DNA of 64,000 nucleotides from Catellatospora citrea (lineage in GTDB: Bacteria > Actinomycetota > Actinomycetes > Mycobacteriales > Micromonosporaceae). The notes beneath the pieces were generated by a model. The model ran no database searches and was not told the DNA's origin. It saw only the letters and a list, made by a program, of their open reading frames with translations. Of this stretch, positions 34,707 through 43,102 are shown in pieces (position 1 is the first letter of the stretch; each line of letters begins with the position of its first letter). The stretch is from contig NZ_RAPR01000001.1 of the NCBI RefSeq assembly GCF_003610235.1, positions 2,294,001 through 2,358,000 of the forward strand, in the 5' to 3' direction. A program made the translations under genes and the position numbers.

Positions 34707-35588
34707 TCAGTCGTCGAGCAGGGCGATGCGGGCCTGGTCGAGGGCGGTGCGCCAGCGGTCGACGGGGGCGTCGGGCGCGGCGGCGGCCAGGTGGCGGGCG
34801 CACGCGTCGGCCTCCATCGCCCAGCGGAAGCGCAGCAGCGTGTCGAGGCTGCCCTCGATCTCCGCGACCGGCACCGGGCCGCTGTCCTCGTACGCCGACA
34901 GCAGTTCCTGAGCCCGCGCCGGGCCGCCGGCATGCCGCACGGCCGAGGCCACGTCGTACATCAGCGGGCCGAACCGCGCGCGACCCCAACTGACCAGCCC
35001 GATGCGGCCGGTCGCCGGGTCCAGCCGGAACGCCTCCGGGCGGGGGTCGCCGTGCAGCGGGCCGACCGTGAGCCGGTCGGTGACCTGCAGCTTCGTCAGC
35101 GCGGTGACCGCGCCCGCGATCGCCGGCCGCAGCCAGCCCGCGACGGACAGATACGGCGCGTCCGGTCGCAGCGGATGCCAGGCGGGCAGGCCGGGGTGCC
35201 GGAACCCGGCGAGCCCGCGGTGCGCCGCCCCGAGCCGGTCGCCCCACCACTGCTGGTCGACCGGGTCCGCGCCGTCGAGCGGGCGGCCGGGCACGAACTC
35301 CAGCAGCGCGAGCACGTGCTCGTCGGCGGGCACGCACAGCGCGCCGTCGGCGGCGCGCACCGGGGCGCCCGTGTCCAGACCCTGCCGGGCGAGATGTTCG
35401 GCAGCGGCCAGCCCCGCCTCGAATCGGGGGCGCTCCACGCCCGCGACCAGGACTGCCAGGTACCGCCGGTCACCTGCGGCGACCGACCTGGTCGATGTCG
35501 TCGGCTCACCGTCCAGCGGAGTGCAGCCGTCCGGCTGAAGGTGCCATGCCGTCCGAAGTGTCGTGCGGATCGTATCGTCAGCCAGCAC
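34707..35588 (-). CDS. APH-family phosphotransferase-like protein, probably catalytically dead
   Basis: A 293-residue protein of the aminoglycoside phosphotransferase/choline kinase fold. The N-lobe has a recognisable VLALLEFVPGRPLDGADP hinge region. The catalytic loop is HGDPRPEAF: His179 and Asp181 are kept, but the Asn expected at 186 is Ala. The metal-binding Asp of the usual IDWG is Ser200 (GLVSWGRARFGPLMYDVASA). Two of the three core polar residues are therefore missing. It may be a pseudokinase that binds a ligand. GTG 35588 is preceded by GATAAT at 6 nt. It is divergent from the Crp-type regulator. Confidence 0.75.
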   Translation of the reverse strand: MLADDTIRTTLRTAWHLQPDGCTPLDGEPTTSTRSVAAGDRRYLAVLVAGVERPRFEAGLAAAEHLARQGLDTGAPVRAADGALCVPADEHVLALLEFVPGRPLDGADPVDQQWWGDRLGAAHRGLAGFRHPGLPAWHPLRPDAPYLSVAGWLRPAIAGAVTALTKLQVTDRLTVGPLHGDPRPEAFRLDPATGRIGLVSWGRARFGPLMYDVASAVRHAGGPARAQELLSAYEDSGPVPVAEIEGSLDTLLRFRWAMEADACARHLAAAAPDAPVDRWRTALDQARIALLDD

Positions 35589-35594
35589 GGGCGG

Positions 35595-35600
35595 ATTATC
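35595..35600 (-). promoter_or_regulatory. -10 element of a leaderless promoter (APH-like gene)
   Basis: GATAAT lies 6 nt before the GTG at 35588, in a locally AT-rich stretch. Confidence 0.5.
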
Positions 35601-35788
35601 ACATGTGGCAGCACGCTGTCGTATCCGTCGCGGGTGTCTGCGTTGCGGTAGATCCGTCAATGGACAGGTGCCGATGGCGACGCACGGAGTGGACGTGGCG
35701 GCTCACGCACGCGATGATCTGTCCAGGGTTGCACCGGCCGCCACGACCGTGGATGCCGGTGGGGGTGGGAACACGGAAGGGGTAGGCG

Positions 35789-36481
35789 GTGGAGATTCGC
35801 ATTCCGGAAGCTGCGGACGCGCTCACCGGGGTCGACATGTTCGCTGGTCTGGAGCCTGAGGTACGGCAGCGGGTGATCGCCGCGGCGGTGCCGCGCACCT
35901 TCCGGAAGGGGCAGCTGCTGTTCGTCGAGAACGACCCCGGCGAGTCCCTCATCGTGCTCAAGCGCGGATCGGTGGCGGTCTTCCGCACCTCCCCGACCGG
36001 CGAGCGCGCGGTGCTGTCCGTGATGCGCCCGCCGGACGTGCTCGGCGAGGTGTCCCTTCTGGACGGTGCGGCCCGCTCGCTCTCTGCCGAGGCGCTGGAG
36101 GACTGCACCGCGCTGGCGCTGTCGCGCGGCGCGTTCATGGAGCTGGTGCACTCGAACCCGCGCATCCTCGACGCGGTCATGCGCTCGCTGGGCGCGCTGA
36201 TCCGCCGGCTGACCGAGCAGAACGCCGACCACGTCTTCCTCGACCTGCCCGGCCGCGTCGCCAAGACGCTGGTGCGGCTGGCCGGGGAGAGCCAGGCTCC
36301 GATGATCACGATCGAGCTGAACCAGAGCCAGCTGGCCGAGATGGCGGGCGGCTCGCGGCAGAGCGTCAACCAGGCGATCGGTTCCTTCGCCAGCCGGGGA
36401 TGGCTGCGCACCGAGGGCCGCCGCATCGTGGTGATGGACGTCCCCGCGCTGCGCCGCCGTGCCGGCATGCAGGACCGCTGA
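35789..36481 (+). CDS. Crp/Fnr-family transcriptional regulator
   Basis: A 230-residue regulator with an N-terminal cyclic nucleotide-binding-type beta barrel (FRKGQLLFVENDPGESLIVL, then GSVAVFRTSPTGERAVLSVM and PPDVLGEVSLLDGAARSLSA with the phosphate-cassette position) and a C-terminal winged helix (LNQSQLAEMAGGSRQSVNQA-IGSFASRGWL). There is no Cys cluster for an iron-sulfur centre. GGAAGGGG before GTG 35789 is a good ribosome binding site. The class III cyclase domain encoded 1.6 kb downstream might supply a cyclic nucleotide, which is speculation. Confidence 0.9.
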   Translation: MEIRIPEAADALTGVDMFAGLEPEVRQRVIAAAVPRTFRKGQLLFVENDPGESLIVLKRGSVAVFRTSPTGERAVLSVMRPPDVLGEVSLLDGAARSLSAEALEDCTALALSRGAFMELVHSNPRILDAVMRSLGALIRRLTEQNADHVFLDLPGRVAKTLVRLAGESQAPMITIELNQSQLAEMAGGSRQSVNQAIGSFASRGWLRTEGRRIVVMDVPALRRRAGMQDR

Positions 36482-36494
36482 CGCCGCAGAACGT

Positions 36495-36537
36495 CGGGTC
36501 AAGGCTCCGCCCCGCACCGGGACGGAGCCTTGACCCG
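36495..36537 (+). terminator. Hairpin terminator after the Crp-type gene
   Basis: CGGGTCAAGGCTCCG and CGGAGCCTTGACCCG form a perfect 15-bp stem with a 13-nt loop, 13 nt beyond the stop codon. Confidence 0.8.
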
Positions 36538-36704
36538 TTCGCGCCGCCGGCGAACATGAAGGCCAGGAGCGGGCTCCCGGCCGGGCCCCGAACCCGGCCC
36601 CGGCGCAGAGCTGGACGGTCGGCTTAACCGGCTCCGGGCCGTCCACCGCCCCGAGCAACGTGAGGCTCAACGGGGTGGCCTGCACCGCCGCCTGATCAGA
36701 CCGA

Positions 36705-36738
36705 CAGGGGGCGGGCCGGTCACCCGGCCCGCCCCCTG
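36705..36738 (-). terminator. Hairpin terminator after the tandem-repeat protein gene
   Basis: CAGGGGGCGGGCCGG and CCGGCCCGCCCCCTG form a perfect 15-bp stem with a 4-nt loop. It lies 62 nt beyond the stop of the minus-strand gene. Confidence 0.75.
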
Positions 36739-36800
36739 CGTCACGTCGTGCGCCTGGTCATGGTGCGCAACGGCGGTGCGGTGATGCCGCCGTCAGGCGG

Positions 36801-37106
36801 TCACGGCTGGTCGTCGGTCTCCGCGTCCGGGTCGTCCGCGGGCGGCGCGCCGGGGCCCACCCACGCCTTGTCACCGGCCGGCGGCGCACCGGGGCCCACC
36901 CATGCCTTGTCACCGGCCGGCGGGGCGCCGGGGCCGACCCATGCCTTCTGCGGCTGGTCGGGCGTCGGCTGGATTTCGGTCATGTTCTCCACCACTCCCT
37001 GCTCTTCGAGCTCCGCGAGGGTGACCGCGTCGATGTCCACAAGCTCGCCCACGCCGTGCGCGATCCCGAAGGGATCGGTCCAGGCGAGCGCCAGTCGCAC
37101 CAACAT
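36801..37106 (-). CDS. Short protein with three tandem 13-residue repeats, function unknown
   Basis: A 101-residue protein, not recognised. The N-terminal half (MLVRLALAWTDPFGIAHGVG then ELVDIDAVTLAELEEQGVVE) looks folded. The C-terminal half is three tandem copies of KAWVGPGAPPAGD followed by an acidic tail. GGGAGG 8 nt before ATG 37106 supports the start over an in-frame extension. No signal peptide. The repeat unit (Trp, Gly-Pro, Pro-Pro) suggests a flexible binding tail. Transcribed alone and divergent from the large cyclase-ATPase gene. Confidence 0.65.
   Translation of the reverse strand: MLVRLALAWTDPFGIAHGVGELVDIDAVTLAELEEQGVVENMTEIQPTPDQPQKAWVGPGAPPAGDKAWVGPGAPPAGDKAWVGPGAPPADDPDAETDDQP
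36841..36950. repeat. 39-bp tandem repeat, about 2.8 copies
   Basis: Units at 36841-36879, 36880-36918 and 36919-36950 differ by one or two bases (first two) and a few more (third). They encode the repeated KAWVGPGAPPAGD segment on the minus strand. Near identity at DNA level suggests recent duplication. Confidence 0.9.
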
Positions 37107-37362
37107 CGTTCGGCCTCCCACGTACGACCATCGATCGGTTAGCGTCCGCTGGCGGCGCGCACCGGCGGCCCGCCTCGGCGGGACCCCCGATAACGCCATC
37201 AGCGCCACACGAGACCCCGGCGCGCAGGCCGCGGTCTGTCAGTGCACGAAACTGTAGCCGCGCGGCGGTGTTGGCGCGGACCCCTTGTCGCGTTAGCTAC
37301 AGCGGTAAGGAATCGACCCGGGTGGTCAAGCCATACTGGACCTCCGGCGACCTGGCGGAGAC

Positions 37363-40300
37363 GTGAAGACCCCAACCTGCGCGCACTGCTCCCGCGCGGC
37401 CGGCCCGGACGACAGGTTCTGCGGCGGCTGCGGGGCTAACCTCACGCCACCTTGCGTCCACTGCGGACGTACGGTGGCCTTCGGCGACCTCTTCTGCACC
37501 GGCTGCGGCAACCCGCTGGCCGCGGCGCAGGGCCCGCCCGCACGGGAGGACCGGCGACAGGTCAGCGTGCTGTTCGTCGACATGGTCGGCTTCACGACGT
37601 ACGCCGAGCAGACCGACCCGGAGCAGGTGCGCACCCTGCAGCAGGAGTACTTCAGCGCGGTGCGCCAGGTGGTCCGCCAGTTCGGCGGCGTGGTGGAGAA
37701 GTACATCGGCGACGCGGTGATGGCCATCTTCGGCGCGCCGGTCGCCACCGAGACCGACGCGCTGCGCGCGGTGCGGGCCGGGCTGGAGGCGCAGCGGGTG
37801 CTGAGCCGTGGGCCGCTGGCCCACGCGGCCACCTTCCGGGCCGGAGTCGCGACCGGGGAGGCGCTGGTCGACGTGGGCGCCGCCCGCGACGGCGGCCAGG
37901 CCATCGTGGCCGGCGACGTGGTCAACACCGCCGCCCGACTGCAGGCCGCCGCCCCGCCGCACGCGGTGTTCGTGTGCGCCGAGACCGCCCGGGCCAGCGC
38001 CGACGACATCGAGTACGACGAGCTGCCGCCCAGGACGCTCAAGGGCCGCAGCGCCACCAGCCGGGTCTTCCTGGCGGTGTCCGCGCGGCTGCAGCGGCGC
38101 GACCGGGACGAGTCCACCCCGATGGTCAACCGCGACCACGAGCGGGGCCTGCTCGTCACGGCGCTGCACCGCACCATCCGCGACCGCAGCCCGCAGCTGG
38201 TCACCGTGTTCGGGCCGGCCGGCATCGGCAAGAGCCGGCTGCTGCGCGAGCTGGCCCGCCACGCCGAGCGCATCCCGGAGACCACGGTCTGCTGGCGGGT
38301 CGGGCACTGCCCGCCGTTCGGCGAGAACGTGACCTACGCGGCACTGGCCGAGATCGTGAAGGCGCAGGTCGGCATCCTCGACACCGACGACGAGCCGACC
38401 GCCCGCAACCGGCTGGAGAGCGCGCTGCGCGCCATGTGCGGCGAGCTGGAGGCGGCCCGGCTCGGCGACGCGCTCGGCCCGCTGGTCGGCCTGCCCGGCG
38501 CGGGTCTGACCCCGGGCGAGACCGAGTCGGCGTGGCGGCGCTTCCTGCTGGCCATGACCACGGCCAACCCGACCGTGCTGGTCTTCGAGGACATGCACTG
38601 GGCAGACGAGGCCATGCTGCGCTTCGTCGAGATGCTCGGCAGCATCGGCCCCGGCGTGCCGCTGCTGGTCGTCGCCACCGCCCGGCCCGAGCTGCGCGAG
38701 CGCCAGCCGGGCTGGACCAGCGCGGTGACCGGCACCGTCTCGGTGTCGCTGGGCCCGATGCACGACGAGCACATCGCCGCCATGTACCGGCTGATGTTCG
38801 GCCAGGCCGTCTTCCCCGCCACCGGGGTCGCCCCGCTGGTGGAGCTCGCCGGCGGCAACCCGCTCTACGCCCACGAGTTCGTGCGCATGCTGGTCGAGCG
38901 GGGCGAGCTGCGGCCGGTCGGCGGCAACTGGGCGCTGGCCGACGGTGATGCCACCCCGATGCCGCAGACGGTGCAGGCGGTCATCGCCAACCGGCTCGAC
39001 CTGCTGGACTCGACCGACCGCTCGGTGCTGCAGGCCGCCGCGGTGGTGGGCACGCAGTTCTGGCCGGGCGCGGTGGCCGGGGCGCTGGGCCTGCCCGTCG
39101 ACGTGGTGGCCCGGTCGTTGCAGCGGCTGCAGCAGCGGGACCTGGTCGCGGAGCACCCGACCTCGGCGATGGCCGGCGAGCCGGAGTACGCCTTCCGCCA
39201 CGTCCTGGTCCGTGACGTCTGTTACCAGCGGCTGCCGCGCACCGAACGGGTCTCCCGGCACCAGCGCACCGCCGACTGGCTGGAGCAGATCACCGACAAC
39301 CGGGCGACCGACCTCGCCGAGGTGCTGGCCAACCACCGCTGGGCCGCCCACGAGATCGCCCGGACGCTGGGCATGGACCCCGAGCCGTACGCCCCGGCGG
39401 CGCGGGCCGCGCTGCACCGGGCGGCCCGGCGCGCGTACGCCCTGCACGCCCTGGACGCCGCGGCGACGCTGCTGGACCGCGCGCTCAGCCTGAAGCTGGC
39501 GCACGACCCGCTGCTGGACCTGTTCGCCGCCGAGCTGTCGCTGTTCCGGTCCGGGGAGTCCTTCGCCGACAGCGGCGGCCCGCAGCGGCTGGCCGAGCTG
39601 GCCGAGGAGCTGGACCGGCTCGGCGAGCGGGCCGGCGCCGCCCGCGCGCTGACGCTGCTCGGCACGATCGCGTGGAGCCGGGCGGACCGCGCCGCGACGC
39701 TGGCCCACCTGGACGCCGCGGTCGAGCGCTACGAGGAGCTGCCGGAGACCCTGGAGAAGGCCGAGGCGCTGCTGGAGCTGGCCCGGGTGCACATGATGAA
39801 CTACGAGACCGAGCCGGCGATCGCCGCCGCCGAGGCGGCCGCCGACATCGCCGACCGGCTGGGCCTGGCCGAGGTGCACGCCAACGCCCGCATCACGTCG
39901 GCCACGGCGCGCTACATCGCGGGCGACCCGACCGGGTTCAGCGAGCTGGAGCTGCTCACCGAGCACTGCCGCGAGCACCGGCTGACCAGCCGCCGCCGGG
40001 CGGTGCAGAACTTCGCCTGGGCCTGCCTGGAGGAGGGCGACCTGGCCCGGCACCACCGGCTGCTGACCGAGCAGCGCACGGTGGACATCGCGGGCGGGCT
40101 GAGCCTGGCCACCAACTTCCACCGCGAGGCGGCCGACGCCTTCTTCGCCGGCGACTGGGACACCCAGATGCGGGCCATCGGCGAGACGATGCGCTCCAAC
40201 GCGGCCGAGTGGGACGCCATGTCCGTGCTCACCTCGTCCTGGATCGGGGTGCTGCGCGGCGAGGAGCCCGACGACGACGCCATCGAGAAGATGCTCTACT

Positions 40301-40746
40301 TCGCCCGCCGCAGCGGCTTCCACCGCGTGCTGCGGGGCGCCGCGGCACCCGCCGCGCTGTGCCGGGCGCTGCAGGGCCGCGCCGAGGAGGCCGCCGCGCT
40401 GCTCGCTGAGCTGGAGCGGGACTGGCAGGCCCGGGTGATGCTGCCGTTCGGCGAGTGGGTGGCGGCCGCCGGGCACGCGGCGGCGCTGCTCGGCCCCGAC
40501 GAGCGGGAACGGGTGCGGGCGATGCTGGCGCGCTCGCCGCGGCGTACACCGTGGGTCCGGGCGGCGCTGGCCACCGTCGCGGGCGAGCACGTCGAGGCGG
40601 CCGGGCACTTCGCCCGCATCGGCGACGCCAGCAACCGGATGCTCTCGCTGGCCTGGGCCGCGCGGGCGGGCACGCTCGACGAGGACGGCCTGGCCGAGCT
40701 GCGCGAGTTCGCCACCCGCAACCGGGCGCAGGGGCTGCTGGGCTAG
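37363..40746 (+). CDS. Zinc-ribbon / class III nucleotide cyclase / AAA ATPase / TPR signalling protein
   Basis: An 1127-residue multidomain protein. Residues 1-50 form a double zinc ribbon (Cys 6, 9, 20, 23 and 31, 34, 45, 48). A class III adenylyl/guanylyl cyclase domain follows (VSVLFVDMVGFTTY with metal Asp73, VVEKYIGDAVMAIFG with Asp117, DVVNTAARLQ). Next is an AAA_16-type ATPase with Walker A FGPAGIGKSR (Lys290) and Walker B VLVFEDMHWADE. From about residue 560 a long helical TPR-like region runs to the end. Such proteins are common in actinomycetes and their signals are unknown. No LuxR HTH ends it. GGAG precedes GTG 37363. It overlaps convergent plsC by 4 nt. Confidence 0.88.
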   Translation: MKTPTCAHCSRAAGPDDRFCGGCGANLTPPCVHCGRTVAFGDLFCTGCGNPLAAAQGPPAREDRRQVSVLFVDMVGFTTYAEQTDPEQVRTLQQEYFSAVRQVVRQFGGVVEKYIGDAVMAIFGAPVATETDALRAVRAGLEAQRVLSRGPLAHAATFRAGVATGEALVDVGAARDGGQAIVAGDVVNTAARLQAAAPPHAVFVCAETARASADDIEYDELPPRTLKGRSATSRVFLAVSARLQRRDRDESTPMVNRDHERGLLVTALHRTIRDRSPQLVTVFGPAGIGKSRLLRELARHAERIPETTVCWRVGHCPPFGENVTYAALAEIVKAQVGILDTDDEPTARNRLESALRAMCGELEAARLGDALGPLVGLPGAGLTPGETESAWRRFLLAMTTANPTVLVFEDMHWADEAMLRFVEMLGSIGPGVPLLVVATARPELRERQPGWTSAVTGTVSVSLGPMHDEHIAAMYRLMFGQAVFPATGVAPLVELAGGNPLYAHEFVRMLVERGELRPVGGNWALADGDATPMPQTVQAVIANRLDLLDSTDRSVLQAAAVVGTQFWPGAVAGALGLPVDVVARSLQRLQQRDLVAEHPTSAMAGEPEYAFRHVLVRDVCYQRLPRTERVSRHQRTADWLEQITDNRATDLAEVLANHRWAAHEIARTLGMDPEPYAPAARAALHRAARRAYALHALDAAATLLDRALSLKLAHDPLLDLFAAELSLFRSGESFADSGGPQRLAELAEELDRLGERAGAARALTLLGTIAWSRADRAATLAHLDAAVERYEELPETLEKAEALLELARVHMMNYETEPAIAAAEAAADIADRLGLAEVHANARITSATARYIAGDPTGFSELELLTEHCREHRLTSRRRAVQNFAWACLEEGDLARHHRLLTEQRTVDIAGGLSLATNFHREAADAFFAGDWDTQMRAIGETMRSNAAEWDAMSVLTSSWIGVLRGEEPDDDAIEKMLYFARRSGFHRVLRGAAAPAALCRALQGRAEEAAALLAELERDWQARVMLPFGEWVAAAGHAAALLGPDERERVRAMLARSPRRTPWVRAALATVAGEHVEAAGHFARIGDASNRMLSLAWAARAGTLDEDGLAELREFATRNRAQGLLG

Positions 40747-41504
40747 ACGCCCGCGGCCGCGACGTTCTTGATCTTCACGGCGTACGTGTCGACGTATTCG
40801 CGGCCGGAGAGCTCCATCACCTCGTACATGATCTCGTCGGTGATCGCGCGCTCGACGAACCGGTCCCCGGCCATGCCCGCGTAGCGGGAGAAGTCCAGCG
40901 GCGTCCCGAAGCGGATCCGCACCCGCATCACCTTGGGGATGAGCTTGCCGGTGGGCTGCACCACGTCGGAGTTCAGCATCGCCACGGGCACCACCGGCGC
41001 GCCGCTCTCCAGCGCCAGCCGGGCCACCCCGGTCTTGCCCCGGAACAGCCGCCCGTCCGGCGAGCGGGTGCCCTCGGGGTAGATTCCGGCCAGCCCGCCC
41101 GCGCGCAGCACCCGCAGCTGGGTGTCCAGGGCGGCCTGCGCGGCGCGGCCACCGGAGCGGTCCACCGGGATGGTGCCGGTGCCCACGAAGAACATCTTCG
41201 TCAGCCGACCCTTGAGACCCTTGCCGGTGAAGTATTCCGCTTTGGCCACGAATGTGACCTTCCGCTTGACCACCAGGGGCATAAAGATGGAGTCGGAGAA
41301 CGAGAGATGGTTGCTGGCGAGGATCGCCGGGCCCCGGTCCGGCACGTTTTCGAGACCCTCGACCTGCGGCCTGAAGATCAACCGCAGCAGGGGGCCGAGG
41401 AAGATGTATTTCAGCAGCCAGTAGAGCACTGAGTCCCGTCCAAGTCGATCGGCGAACGTGGTGTGGCGCTTGACGATCCGGCTCGGAGGGGCCGGCCGGG
41501 ACAT
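40743..41504 (-). CDS. plsC: 1-acyl-sn-glycerol-3-phosphate acyltransferase
   Basis: A 253-residue membrane-associated acyltransferase that makes phosphatidic acid. The catalytic motif NHLSFSD (His-x4-Asp), FVAKAEYFTGKGLKGRLTKM, the IPVDRSGG region, YPEGTRSPDG and VVPVAMLNS blocks are all present. A hydrophobic N-terminal helix (LYWLLKYIFLGPLLRLIF) anchors it. It matches Rv2182c in order and strand. The ends of this gene and the cyclase gene overlap by 4 nt. Confidence 0.92.
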   Translation of the reverse strand: MSRPAPPSRIVKRHTTFADRLGRDSVLYWLLKYIFLGPLLRLIFRPQVEGLENVPDRGPAILASNHLSFSDSIFMPLVVKRKVTFVAKAEYFTGKGLKGRLTKMFFVGTGTIPVDRSGGRAAQAALDTQLRVLRAGGLAGIYPEGTRSPDGRLFRGKTGVARLALESGAPVVPVAMLNSDVVQPTGKLIPKVMRVRIRFGTPLDFSRYAGMAGDRFVERAITDEIMYEVMELSGREYVDTYAVKIKNVAAAGV

Positions 41505-41624
41505 ACCGAGTTTGTGGCATGCATCGCAGAGCCTACTGCCGGAACACGGGTGTCACGTGTCAGGATTTGAAGCGATGCCCACCGGCCCCACGACGAGCCC
41601 CTATCCCGCCAAGGAGTGTGCCAG

Positions 41625-42197
41625 GTGCCAGCCACGGACGATCCGGACCGCACGCCGGCCGAACCCGCGCGTCCCGGGCCGTCCGGCAACGAGGCGACGC
41701 CCGAACAGGTGGATGCCGAGTTCGCTCGCATCGTCGCCGGTTTCGACACGCCGCTGACCACCCGGACCTGGCCTGCCGGTGAGGAGCCGCCCGCCGGCCC
41801 GCCCGCGCCCGCCGGCCCGGTGTGGCCCGCCGGCGGGCCGATCCTGAACCGCCCCGCGCTGACCGGCGACCCCCGAGGGGTCTCCCCCGGCGACCCGTCG
41901 CTGCTCGACTCGCTCGACACGTTCGGCAGCGGGCTGCCCGACGACACGCCGGACGAGTTCGTGCCGCCGCCGCCCCCGCCGCTGCCGCGGGTGCCGTTCG
42001 CCGCGATCGTCGCCGTGCTGTCGATCGTCTTCGGGTTCGTGCTGTTCTTCGACACCCGGCTGCTGCCCTTCAACGATCGGGTGAGCATGCTGTTCGCCCT
42101 GGTCTGCATCCTCGGCGGGGCCACCGCGCTGATCATGCGGCTGCGCCCCGGCGACGAGGACGACGAACTGCCGCCCGACGACGGCGCTGTTGTCTAG
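41625..42197 (+). CDS. Two-helix membrane protein with Pro-rich N-terminal region
   Basis: A 190-residue protein, not recognised. About 120 residues are hydrophilic and Pro/Gly-rich (AGEEPPAGPPAPAGPVWPAG) and end in a polyproline run before VPF. Two transmembrane helices follow (AAIVAVLSIVFGFVLFF and MLFALVCILGGATALIMRL), then an acidic tail (GDEDDELPPDD). Many actinomycetes carry such small envelope proteins of unknown role. AGGAG 9 nt before GTG 41625 supports this start; GTG 41616 is too close to it. Divergent from plsC. Confidence 0.7.
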   Translation: MPATDDPDRTPAEPARPGPSGNEATPEQVDAEFARIVAGFDTPLTTRTWPAGEEPPAGPPAPAGPVWPAGGPILNRPALTGDPRGVSPGDPSLLDSLDTFGSGLPDDTPDEFVPPPPPPLPRVPFAAIVAVLSIVFGFVLFFDTRLLPFNDRVSMLFALVCILGGATALIMRLRPGDEDDELPPDDGAVV

Positions 42198-42284
42198 CGG
42201 GGCCCGCTCCGCGGCCTTGATCGGTCGTCCAGCCTGCGCTGCGCTATGGCTGTACACCGAGCGGCCGCTCCGACGGGCTCCTGT

Positions 42285-42323
42285 CTGAGCAGGCGTGCCC
42301 GCTGCGCGGGCTCGCCTGCTCAG
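42285..42323. terminator. Hairpin between convergent genes
   Basis: Arms 42285-42302 (CTGAGCAGGCGTGCCCGC) and 42306-42323 pair over 18 bp with one mismatch and a 3-nt loop. The hydrolase stop codon is inside the right arm, so this hairpin includes coding sequence. Confidence 0.65.
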
Positions 42324-43102
42324 GCCGACTTCTCCAGCCAGTCCAGGATCGCGTCGATCGGCTCCCGCCAGCGGGTGTCCAGCATCAGGTCGTGACCCAT
42401 GCCCGGGAACAGCAGCGGCGCGCCGCCGTAGCCGCGGGCCACCCGGCGCAGCGCCGTGTCGGACACGATGCGGTCGTCGGGGCTGCCCACCACCAGCACC
42501 GGCGGGTCGCCGACCGGCGGCTGCGGGGTGCGGCCGCGCAGCAGCTGCCACTGCGCCCGGGTCGAGGCCCGGCCCAGGCGGGCGGCGTATCCGCGGGCGG
42601 CGTTGCTCGGCAGCTCCCGGCTGAACAGCTGCCCGGCGGGCAGCCGCAGGCCGCCGCCGAACAGCGCCGGCAGGCTGAGCATCGGGTTGCGCAGGGCGGT
42701 GCCCGTCCCGCCGAAGACCGGCGAGAGCAGCACCGCCGCGCGGGCCGGGTAACGCGCCAGCGCGTGCGCGGTCACCAGGGCACCGGCCCCGTGCCCCACG
42801 ATCACCGCGCGGCGCGGCAGGGAGGCGGCGACCTGGGCCACATCGTGGGCGTACGCCCGCAGCGTCGCCTTCGGCGCCTTCGCGCTGTCGCCGTGCCCGC
42901 GCAGGCTCACCGCGTACGCCGGGAAGCCGCGGTCGGCGGTGTGCTCCAGCCAGTGCTCGGCGAACACCCACGCGCCGTGGCCGAACCCGGGCACGAACAG
43001 CACGGGCGGCCTGCCCTCGTCCACCTCGGGGGTGGCGCGGCGCACCTCACGGCGTACCGGCGCGATCGGGAACGCCCACTCGCGGGCGCGCATGACCTTC
43101 AC
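42320..43102 (-). CDS. Alpha/beta-hydrolase fold protein lacking the nucleophile
   Basis: A 260-residue alpha/beta-hydrolase. The oxyanion-hole strand (VLFVPGFGHGAWVFAEHWLE) and the VSLRGHGDSAK loop are typical. The nucleophile elbow, normally G-H-S-x-G, reads G103-H-G105-A-G (VIVGHGAGALVTAHAL), so Ser is replaced by Gly. The acid (SPDDRIV) and the His (PGMGHDLML) are kept. It is probably not a serine hydrolase; cofactor-independent or non-enzymatic roles are known for the fold. GTG 43102 overlaps the monooxygenase stop (GTGA), so the two are translationally coupled. Confidence 0.85.
   Translation of the reverse strand: MKVMRAREWAFPIAPVRREVRRATPEVDEGRPPVLFVPGFGHGAWVFAEHWLEHTADRGFPAYAVSLRGHGDSAKAPKATLRAYAHDVAQVAASLPRRAVIVGHGAGALVTAHALARYPARAAVLLSPVFGGTGTALRNPMLSLPALFGGGLRLPAGQLFSRELPSNAARGYAARLGRASTRAQWQLLRGRTPQPPVGDPPVLVVGSPDDRIVSDTALRRVARGYGGAPLLFPGMGHDLMLDTRWREPIDAILDWLEKSA

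Larger units (their letters stand above)
36482..36800. other. Intergenic region between convergent genes
   Basis: Two strong hairpins (36495-36537, 36705-36738) and nothing convincing between them. Short frames such as VRLNGVACTAA near 36660 have no supporting context. Confidence 0.6.

Noticed and set aside
36655..36692. Short frame VRLNGVACTAA as a possible peptide precursor
   Set aside because: No ribosome binding site, no modifying enzyme genes nearby, and length is at chance level.
36841..36950. Possible CRISPR array
   Set aside because: Units are contiguous without spacers and encode a repeated peptide in frame; it is a coding tandem repeat.
37297..41520. Very long minus-strand open frame opposite the cyclase-ATPase gene
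   Set aside because: It is an antisense shadow: its composition (Gln/Gly/Arg/His-rich) is typical of high-GC reverse frames, and the plus strand encodes a domain-rich protein.
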